Shown here: in pieces, positions 1-5,588 of the stretch
Layout: each line of letters starts with the position of its first letter
Numbering within the stretch: the stretch's first letter is position 1
Assembly: GCF_004137085.1 (NCBI RefSeq)
Contig: NZ_QYBC01000033.1
Span: 1-35,194 of the forward strand
DNA: 35,194 nt
Source: Lichenibacterium ramalinae
GTDB lineage: Bacteria > Pseudomonadota > Alphaproteobacteria > Rhizobiales > Beijerinckiaceae
Direction of reading: 5' to 3'
Notes under the pieces: generated by a model
The model's database searches: none
Seen by the model: only the letters and a program-made list of their open reading frames with translations
Told to the model about the DNA's origin: nothing
Made by a program: the position numbers and the translations under genes

Positions 1-39
1 AGCACCTTCAGCACCGTGCTGGGCACCATCGGCGCCTAA
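1..39 (+). CDS. 3' end of an unidentified upstream gene (partial)
   Basis: Frame 1 is open from the window edge for 12 codons and stops at TAA (37-39). The last residues read STFSTVLGTIGA. This is too short to assign to a family. The same frame continues past the stop into sequence that resembles the kinase alpha-C region, so this may be either the true end of a neighbouring gene or part of a broken kinase gene. Confidence 0.3.
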   Translation, partial: STFSTVLGTIGA

Positions 40-159
40 CAGCCCTCAGCCGACCTGCGCACCCCCTGGGTAGTTACCGAGCGGGCGCTCGACGGCCTGG
101 TCGCGGAGTGTTTCGCCGCCGAGGCCCGCGCGCTGCTCGACATCCGCCATGACGCGATC

Positions 160-768
160 GTGCGGGCCCACGCCTTCCTGCGCCACGGCGACGGCCGCAA
201 CTTCCTCCTGCTCGACCTCGTGCGCGGCCCGACCCTGGCGCAGCGCATCGCCGAGGCGCCTTTGAATGCGGACGAGCTGCAAGGGCTGGCGGCGCGGCTC
301 GCCGGCGCGCTGGCCTGCCTGCACGGGGCGGGCTTCGTCCACGGCGACCTATCGGCCGACAACGTGGTGGTGGCGGGCGCGGTCGCGGGCGCGGTGCTGC
401 TCGACCTCGGGCTGCTGCACGCGGGCACGCTCGGCGCGGGCGAGATCGCCTTCTCGGGCCACTGGTCCATCGCCGCGCCCGAGCAGCTCGCCGGCGCGCC
501 GCCCACCGCGGCGGCGGACCTCTACGCGCTGGGCCTGCTGCTGCTCTCCGCCGCCGCGGGCACGCCGCTGGCGCTGGGGACCGACCGCGACTCGGCCCTC
601 GCGGCGCGTGCCACCCCCTTCGACCTGGAGCCGGTGACGAAGGCGCTGCGGCCGCTCGTCGCGGCGCTGCTCGACCCCGACCCGGCGGCACGCCCGGCCG
701 CCGCGGCCTGCGTCGAGCGCATCGAGCATCCCGGCCTCCTGCAGCGGCTCGTGGGCGCCTCGATCTGA
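160..768 (+). CDS. PpkA/ImpN-like Ser/Thr kinase, N-lobe missing (possible pseudogene)
   Basis: A protein kinase C-lobe is recognisable: the catalytic-loop variant HGDLSADN (HRDxKxxN in canonical kinases), a DLG in place of DFG about 20 residues later, an APE at APEQL, and the conserved DLYALG segment. T6SS clusters of the Agrobacterium/Rhizobium imp type encode a kinase (PpkA, ImpN) that activates secretion by phosphorylation. The first standard start is GTG at 160, but kinase similarity begins upstream in the same frame (about 88-160, alpha-C helix resembling AAEARALLDIRHDAIV) and is cut off by a TAA at 37-39. The glycine loop and the VAIK lysine are not found in any frame, so catalysis is doubtful. 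The stop overlaps the tssG start as TGATG, implying translational coupling. It is either a decayed kinase or a pseudokinase. Confidence 0.65.
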   Translation: MRAHAFLRHGDGRNFLLLDLVRGPTLAQRIAEAPLNADELQGLAARLAGALACLHGAGFVHGDLSADNVVVAGAVAGAVLLDLGLLHAGTLGAGEIAFSGHWSIAAPEQLAGAPPTAAADLYALGLLLLSAAAGTPLALGTDRDSALAARATPFDLEPVTKALRPLVAALLDPDPAARPAAAACVERIEHPGLLQRLVGASI

Positions 769-1823
769 TGGCGGCCGAGGGCGGAAGCGGGACGGGCGGC
801 GCGGCCCTCCGGCCGGGGTTGCCGCCGGCGCCGGCCCGCCCCGCCACGCTGGCCGAGGCGTTGGAGCGCGAGCTCGACCGCTTCGAGCCCTTCACGGCGC
901 TGCGCCTGCTCGGTGTCGGCGGCGACGACCCCGCGGCCGAGCCCGAGGTGCGCGGGCGCGCCAGCAACCGCTATGCCGCCACGCCGCTGGCGCGGTCCAC
1001 GCGGAGTTCACACGCCGTCGAGGCGGCCTTTGTCGGTCTGGTGGGCACGCTCGGCCCGCTGCCGCATTTCTACACCGAGGCGGTGCTGCGCGAGGAGAAG
1101 CGGCGCTCGGGCGCGCTGCGCGGCTTCCTCGACGTGTTCGTCGGGCGGCTGGCCTCGCTGTTCGTGCGCGCGCATGAGAAGTACCGCCTGCCGGCCGCCA
1201 TGGCGCGCCGCGGGGCGGACGGCGGCGAGCCGGTGGCGCGGGCGGTCTTCGCGCTGATGGGCCTCGGCCTGCCCTCGCAGCGCGGCCGCCTGCTGGTGCG
1301 CGACGCCCACCTCTTGCCCTACGCCGGGCTGCTCGCCCGCGAGGTGCGCTCGGCCGCGGGGCTGGAGGTGATCCTCGCCGACCAGCTCGACCTGCCGGTG
1401 CGGGTGGAGCCCTTCCGGCGCCGCCTGCTGCCGATCTCCCCCGCCGAGCAGACGCGGCTCGCCGCCGGCCCGGCGAGCTTCGCGCGGCTCGGCATCGACG
1501 CGGTGGCGGGCGCCCGCACGCCCGACGCGTCGAGCACCTTCCGCGTGGTGGTGGGGCCGGTCGACTATGCGGACTTCATGGCGCTGGAGCCGCGTGGGCG
1601 GCGGATGGCGGAGTTGGTCGAGCTCGTGCGGCTCTACATGGACCCGGGGCTCGACTTCGACGTGCAGGTGCTGCTGCGTCGCGCCGACGTGCCCGAAAGC
1701 CGGCTCGGGCCGGGGGCGCCGCGCCTCGGCTGGAACGGCTGGGTGCGGCAGGCGCCGATGGCGCGGGACGCGGGGGAGGCGGTGTACGAGCCGGGTGGAG
1801 GGAGCGATCGATCGACCAGCTGA
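768..1823 (+). CDS. tssG: T6SS baseplate protein TssG (ImpH/VasB family)
   Basis: TssG is a wedge component of the T6SS baseplate that binds TssE, TssF and TssK. The 351-residue product carries family features: an N-terminal FEPFTALRLLG segment, the block GLVGTLGPLPHFYTE, then FLDVFVGRLASLF followed by HEKYRLP, and a C-terminal LGWNGWV motif. Length is typical. The ATG overlaps the stop of the kinase-like gene upstream (TGATG), so it is probably translated by coupling. In most clusters tssG follows tssF directly. Here it lies about 14 kb away from tssF, beside the kinase, and tssF is followed by an IS scar. The family call is firm; why the gene is displaced is inference. Confidence 0.92.
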   Translation: MAAEGGSGTGGAALRPGLPPAPARPATLAEALERELDRFEPFTALRLLGVGGDDPAAEPEVRGRASNRYAATPLARSTRSSHAVEAAFVGLVGTLGPLPHFYTEAVLREEKRRSGALRGFLDVFVGRLASLFVRAHEKYRLPAAMARRGADGGEPVARAVFALMGLGLPSQRGRLLVRDAHLLPYAGLLAREVRSAAGLEVILADQLDLPVRVEPFRRRLLPISPAEQTRLAAGPASFARLGIDAVAGARTPDASSTFRVVVGPVDYADFMALEPRGRRMAELVELVRLYMDPGLDFDVQVLLRRADVPESRLGPGAPRLGWNGWVRQAPMARDAGEAVYEPGGGSDRSTS

Positions 1824-2001
1824 GGTCGTCCACCCGCAAGACGGGGTAGCACCTCGCCCGTGCGTCGGGCGCGGCCTTGTCAACCCTCGCCCTGCCCTTT
1901 GCGATAGACCTCATGGCACGTCCCTCCGTGGCCTGGAGCGGACATGCTGCCCGTGGTCTGCCCCTCTCACCTTCCCGTCAGGCCGGCAAACTTGCGTGTC
2001 A

Positions 2002-2502
2002 TCAGGGCAGATCGCGATCAGGTCGAGTCACCTGATCGCGTGAAGATGCTGGCAAAAACATGGCGCTAGAGCTGAAGTCGCGGGCCAAGGCGAGCGGCGA
2101 CGGCTCTAGCTCCGGAGGGATCGGGACCGGCGTCCAGTCCGTCCCGTCGTAGCGGTGGATGCCCTGCTTGTAGTCGCAATAGAGCAGCGCGCCGCCGAAG
2201 CCCTGGACCTGGAACGGGTTGGGCGTCCGGCGCAGCCGCGGCTCCAACGGCGCGAGCTGGCGGCCGTCGAACGTGTGCAGGGCATGGTCGGAGGCGACCA
2301 CGCAGGCGTCGCTCCACCGATTCATCGACAGGAACGTCCCGGAGAAACCTGCGAGATCGACGCGGCTGAAAGGCCAAGTCGAGATGAGGCTACATGCGGA
2401 AACAGATGGCTGAAGCTGGAGCGGCGAGGAGAAACAGTTGGCGTGGGCAGCCCCTTGGGTCAGAGTCTCACAAGGTGACCGGTTCCTCGGAACTTCAAGC
2501 AA
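2002..2502 (-). pseudogene. Beta-propeller-like protein fragment in the T6SS effector module
   Basis: The coherent part lies between about 2060 and 2350 and contains WD/kelch-like turns: ASDHALHTFDG, then an FGGALLYCDYKQG segment, then IHRYDGTDWTPVP, i.e. two repeats of a strand followed by FDG or YDG and W. Such repeats occur in propeller proteins near T6SS effectors, but I cannot assign a named family. The N-terminal stretch overlaps the end of the acetyltransferase gene and is not protein-like. The last residues run through the 2013-2040 inverted repeat, suggesting that the original C-terminus was lost. An ATG at 2325 is a possible start. With only about 90 convincing residues it is best read as a remnant of a larger gene. 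Confidence 0.45.
2013..2040. terminator. Perfect 11-bp inverted repeat between convergent genes
   Basis: Arms 2013-2023 (CGCGATCAGGT) and 2030-2040 are exact reverse complements with a 6-nt loop. It sits between tssG (+) and the propeller fragment (-) and forms part of that fragment's 3' coding end. There is no T-tract, so a terminator role is tentative. The rest of 1824-2001 shows no gene. Confidence 0.4.
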
Positions 2503-3080
2503 TCACGAGGTCGATCGGAGCTCTGCGGATGCACCCGATGAGCCAGCAAGCACGCTTCCGGAACAATCGAAATTCGAGCGAGAGCGCGCGCGACAGCCTC
2601 ATGATCGGCATCGCAGATGCACCAAGCATGTCGAGCTCCGAGCGTCTCGAGCATGGCGCCGAGCGCTTCGGTGACGAAGCCGTTGCGCCAACTCGTCCGC
2701 ACCATGACGGCGCCAATCTCCCCATCCGGCCCCATTTGGACGATACCGATCCCCGCGGCGGTTCGGGTCTTTGGCGCGATCACGTAGGAGTGAAGCCCTG
2801 CGTCTCGCCGTGGACAGGCGCCGGCCAGCAGGTCTCTCGTGTGGTGCAGGTTCCGCATCGGACGGTGTGGAAGAAAGCTGCAAGTCAGCGGGTCGCCCAA
2901 CGCCTCGTGCAGGGCAACCCCGTCATCATAGACGGGCAGCCTCAAAAGCAATCGTTCGGTCGAGATCTCCTCGGGGCCCGTCAACCTCGCCGATCCATCG
3001 CTGCCGACGACATTCGCCGTGGTGAGACTCGGCGCCGAAAGCGACATCGCAGGCTGGTGATCAGTTGTGAACGTCGGCAT
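2460..3080 (-). CDS. GNAT-family N-acetyltransferase (RimJ/RimL-like)
   Basis: The 206-residue product begins its conserved domain with ISTERLLLRLP (residues about 40-50), the usual opening of RimJ/RimL-type GNAT enzymes, which transfer acetyl from acetyl-CoA to an amine. The acetyl-CoA-binding region is recognisable around WRNGFVTEALGAML, and the C-terminal part has CDADHEAVARAL and HPQSSDRPRDCL, matching the family's last strands. The chosen ATG (3080) overlaps the stop of the ComJ-like gene as TGATG, so it appears translationally coupled to the toxin and immunity genes. The first 35 residues are not conserved-looking, and M25 (3047) is an alternative start. The substrate is unknown. A role in modifying the toxin or conferring protection is speculative. 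Confidence 0.75.
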   Translation of the reverse strand: MPTFTTDHQPAMSLSAPSLTTANVVGSDGSARLTGPEEISTERLLLRLPVYDDGVALHEALGDPLTCSFLPHRPMRNLHHTRDLLAGACPRRDAGLHSYVIAPKTRTAAGIGIVQMGPDGEIGAVMVRTSWRNGFVTEALGAMLETLGARHAWCICDADHEAVARALARISIVPEACLLAHRVHPQSSDRPRDCLKFRGTGHLVRL

Positions 3081-3526
3081 CACGACGAAGAACTCGATCT
3101 GTCTGCAGTTCCGTACCACGTTTCAGGATCGCACAGGTCGGCGCATTGTTTTTCGATGAAATGATGTTGGAATACGAAGCGGACGTCGCCCTGACCAGGA
3201 CGTGCTAAGAAATTGAGTTCGTAACGCCCCCTCTCGACATGGACACGTTCGGGACCGATCACTGATCCTACCATGAATTCACCGCTCTTGATCTCGAACG
3301 GAACCTGTACGGCCCACAGGCACATCGGATCGAGCGTGAACGCGGTGGCGCGGAACACGTCGAGGCGTGATGCTCCCGCGTCGCCGGGCACCCCGAAGCT
3401 GACGCCGCCCGGCGACCAGGCGAAACCCTGTGCGGTATGCTGGTCGGTCCATTGAATATCGCGCAATGGCATCTCGAAGACCACGATCTGTGCATAGAGA
3501 ACGTCAACGTGCAGGCTTGCCATCAT
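3080..3526 (-). CDS. ComJ-like nuclease inhibitor, probable immunity protein
   Basis: The 148-residue product resembles ComJ (Nin), the protein inhibitor of the Bacillus NucA competence nuclease. Matching features are an early beta segment (YAQIVVFEMP), the block QGFAWSPGGVSFGVP, a central VPFEI, and a C-terminal GRYELNF. It lies immediately downstream of a NucA/NucB-like DNase gene on the same strand. The start ATG at 3526 overlaps the toxin's TGA (ATGATGG; a second ATG at 3523 is also possible), so the two are translated as a coupled pair. From this pairing I infer that it neutralises the toxin in the producing cell. No signal peptide is visible, consistent with a cytoplasmic DNase inhibitor. 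The family assignment is from motif memory and needs a profile search. Confidence 0.75.
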   Translation of the reverse strand: MMASLHVDVLYAQIVVFEMPLRDIQWTDQHTAQGFAWSPGGVSFGVPGDAGASRLDVFRATAFTLDPMCLWAVQVPFEIKSGEFMVGSVIGPERVHVERGRYELNFLARPGQGDVRFVFQHHFIEKQCADLCDPETWYGTADRSSSSS

Positions 3527-4011
3527 GACGATGGTCCCACCTGAATGGCAACTCTGCACCCCTCGGCAGCACGCGCAGGAGTCATCATTTGATGATCGAT
3601 CTGCTGACCGGCGCTGCGGTTGTCACCTAGGGCAATATTCTTGACGCTGGAGTCGACGCTTTCCGCAAAGGTTGCTGGGGGACAATCGTCCTGATCCATC
3701 CCCTTTATGCTAGGGAGATTGGCGTTCCGCAGGTTTGCCGCGCGCCTCGCGTTCGTCGCAGGCCGATGGAGCGTCAACGTGCTCGGCTTTCCCGCCGCTT
3801 GCGCCTCTTCGATATGTTGGGCGGCCTCTGGCGAGCGAGCGCGGGAAACGATCACGGTGCGCCGGCAACATGTTTCGCAAGGCTCTTCCTTGGCCTGCGA
3901 AAGCGCGCGGGCTGCGGCAGCCGCTCTTGCCAGTACCTGGGCCGTTCGATAGGCACGGCAAGCCTCGTAGGCTTCGCCGACGGCTTCGAGGCCGACAGCA
4001 CCGAGCTCCAC
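3523..4011 (-). CDS. NucA/NucB-like DNase effector toxin (5' end uncertain)
   Basis: The C-terminal about 110 residues match the NucA/NucB deoxyribonuclease fold: TVIVSRARSPEAAQHIEEA (51-70), an RRAANL segment (89-94), the metal/catalytic block MDQDDCPPATFAES (105-118; DEYPFAxxxEG in Bacillus NucB), then DNRSAGQQI (130-138) and a terminal VAIQV strand. This would be a non-specific DNA endonuclease. The first 45 residues are Ala-rich and helical, as in the linker of T6SS effectors. The location downstream of vgrG and directly upstream of a ComJ-like inhibitor supports a T6SS-delivered antibacterial role. The listed GTG (4011) has no properly spaced RBS; the frame is open 5' to a stop near 4077, overlapping the preceding gene, so an original N-terminal (PAAR or adaptor) part may be missing. 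Confidence 0.72.
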   Translation of the reverse strand: MELGAVGLEAVGEAYEACRAYRTAQVLARAAAAARALSQAKEEPCETCCRRTVIVSRARSPEAAQHIEEAQAAGKPSTLTLHRPATNARRAANLRNANLPSIKGMDQDDCPPATFAESVDSSVKNIALGDNRSAGQQIDHQMMTPARAAEGCRVAIQVGPSS

Positions 4012-4045
4012 CCCCTCAACGACTGCAGGGACAGCAAGGACGGCA

Positions 4046-4333
4046 TCAGCTTCGCCCTTGGTCGAGTTGCGGTAAGCGGACCATCTGATCCATCATGACC
4101 TGCATCTTCTCATGCGGCTCACCGGGTTCGGTGGTGAGGAAGCGGCGGATGGAAGGCGCGTGCTCGATCGAGCCGGCGGTCGACAGCATCAAATAAGCCC
4201 ATTGTGCTCGCGACCGCTCGGTTCGTAGACCGAAGCGCGCGGCCGCATCATCGTACACATCCAGATCGCGCGACAACTCGAGGTCTGACTTACCTTGCGT
4301 TTCTTCGGGCGCCACAGACCGGAGATAGGTCAT
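4046..4333 (-). CDS. Small T6SS effector-associated protein, N-terminally truncated
   Basis: The 95-residue protein has the pattern of small proteins commonly encoded next to VgrG/PAAR effectors: a segment near ETQGKSDLEL, then AAARFGLRTERSRAQWAYLML (A-x-x-[YF]-G-[IL]-x-x-E-R), then APSIRRFL and EKMQVMMDQM. The function of this family is not established; it may act in effector loading. It starts at ATG 4333, precisely where recognisable vgrG sequence ends, and lacks the short leader usual in the family, so it seems cut at a deletion junction. It overlaps the open frame of the DNase gene downstream. Confidence 0.5.
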   Translation of the reverse strand: MTYLRSVAPEETQGKSDLELSRDLDVYDDAAARFGLRTERSRAQWAYLMLSTAGSIEHAPSIRRFLTTEPGEPHEKMQVMMDQMVRLPQLDQGRS

Positions 4334-5025
4334 GATCGCGGAACGTGCCGGGCGTGAAGGCGAAGGAGCGGCGCCAGGCGGTGATGTGGTCCTCGGCGGG
4401 CGAGCCGGGCGCGAAGCGGGTCGTGGTCCTCGGCCGGCGGCGCGTACATGCTGGGGTGGTCGGTGACGAACAGCGTGTGCCTGCCCTCGGCGTGGACGTG
4501 GTAGAAGAAATAGCCGTCCTGCTGCATGCGGCGCAGCATGTCGTCGAGGTCGGTCTCGTTCCACTGCACGCTGTAGTCCAGCGTCACCGGCACGCCGATG
4601 ATCCGCACCTGCAGGTCCGTGATGCCGTGTTCGGAGCACAGCGTCTCGATCACGTCGATGCTGGACGTGTTCTGGAAGATGCGGCAGTCGCTCTTCTGCG
4701 ACAGCAGCCACGGCTTCGGCCGGAGCGTCAGCGCGTAGGAGCGGGTGCCGCGGCTGGTGGGCGGGCCCTCGTGCAGCTCCGTGACGAGGCCGTTCCACCA
4801 GCGCATGCCGCCGTCCTTCAGCCGCAGCGCGAAGTCGGCCGCCGAGCCGATCAGGTCGGCGGCGGCGAGGTCGTCGCGCTGCGCCTTGACGGTGGCGCGG
4901 ATCGTGAACAGGCCGTTGACCATCTCGTCGACGTCGAGCCCGTCGAGCAGCAGCACGTCGGGGCCGAGCCGGGTCGACACCGCCATCATGCGGCCGGCCT
5001 GTGTGTAGGGCACGGGCAGGGTCAT
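4331..5025 (-). pseudogene. vgrG: vgrG (TssI) remnant: N-terminal third, frameshifted and truncated
   Basis: VgrG forms the trimeric spike tip of the T6SS. From ATG 5025 the product reads as a VgrG N-terminal (gp27-like) domain: LLLDGLDVDEMVNGLF, FALRLKDGGMRWWNGLVTE, LRPKPWLLSQKSDCRIFQNTS, then the conserved VQWNETDLDDMLRRMQQDGYFF. Near 4416 the frame shifts by one base: sequence in the adjacent frame continues the family pattern (FAPGSPAEDHITAW, FTPGTF). Homology then stops at about 4333. The gp5/OB-fold and beta-helix needle (about 400 residues) are absent. A normal VgrG is at least 600 residues, so this copy cannot form a spike. Another vgrG elsewhere would be needed for function. Confidence 0.85.
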
Positions 5026-5051
5026 CGCGGCTCCCTCGCGCTGGCATGGGG

Positions 5052-5078
5052 GCGGCGCGGGGGTCGCCCCCGCGCCGC
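5052..5078. promoter_or_regulatory. Strong GC-rich hairpin between hcp and vgrG
   Basis: Arms 5052-5063 and 5067-5078 are a perfect 12-bp inverted repeat (GCGGCGCGGGGG) with a 3-nt loop and no T-run. Position just after hcp suggests an RNA-stabilising or attenuating structure that would keep hcp transcript abundant relative to vgrG; that role is inferred. Confidence 0.45.
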
Positions 5079-5088
5079 TCGATGGCGG

Positions 5089-5118
5089 CCTCAGGTGGAC
5101 TTCGCCTCAGGTGGACTT
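5089..5118. repeat. 14-bp direct repeat at the 3' end of hcp
   Basis: CCTCAGGTGGACTT occurs at 5089-5102 and again at 5105-5118. The second copy is the complement of the last hcp codons and stop, so the repeat duplicates the end of the gene just downstream of it. Confidence 0.8.
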
Positions 5119-5583
5119 GGCGGTGGCCAGGTCGAAGGAGGCGATCATCGGCGACTTCGGGTTGTTGTTCTCGTCGAAGGGCGTGTACTTCACGTCCATC
5201 TTGGTGAAGTTCAGCGTGATCGACTCGTTCGGCCGGTCGCCCGCCGAGCCGACGTTGTAGGAGGCGATCAGCGTGTTGTAGAGCTTGTACTCGATGTAGA
5301 TGTCGCCCGGGTTGCCGGTGGTGACGAGGTGGATCGTCGCCGTCTTGCCGGTCCGCCCCGTGCAGCTTTCCTGGAACAGCTTGGTGGTCGATGAATCGCT
5401 GATCTTGGTCAGCGTCACCTCGCTCACCGCCGGCTCGGAGGCTTCGCGGTTGGCCGCCGCGCCCGCCAGCGTGTTGATGTTGCGCGCCACGTTCCAGTTC
5501 ATGGACTGGATGTCCATCCAGTTCTTGTGGTCCTGTTGCGTGGCATCGCCCTGGATGCCGTCGATCTGGAAATAGATCGGCAT
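5107..5583 (-). CDS. hcp: T6SS inner-tube protein Hcp (TssD)
   Basis: Hcp stacks as hexameric rings that form the secreted T6SS tube and can chaperone small effectors. The product opens MPIYFQIDGIQGDATQ, the standard Hcp start, followed by an MNWNVAR block, a VSEVTLTKISDSST segment, the TKLFQE and GKTATIHLVT strands, and ends around ITLNFTKMDVKYTP. At 158 residues it has the normal length. I chose ATG 5583 because GGGGAG lies 8-9 nt upstream and the family starts there; a GTG at 5592 overlaps the clpV stop and would add three residues. Tight linkage clpV-hcp on one strand indicates one transcript. Confidence 0.96.
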   Translation of the reverse strand: MPIYFQIDGIQGDATQQDHKNWMDIQSMNWNVARNINTLAGAAANREASEPAVSEVTLTKISDSSTTKLFQESCTGRTGKTATIHLVTTGNPGDIYIEYKLYNTLIASYNVGSAGDRPNESITLNFTKMDVKYTPFDENNNPKSPMIASFDLATAKST

Positions 5584-5588
5584 GCTGC

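Noticed and set aside
74-967. Long Arg/Pro-rich open frame on the minus strand
   Set aside because: It is antisense to the kinase and tssG, with the low-complexity Arg/Ala/Pro composition expected from a GC-rich shadow frame.
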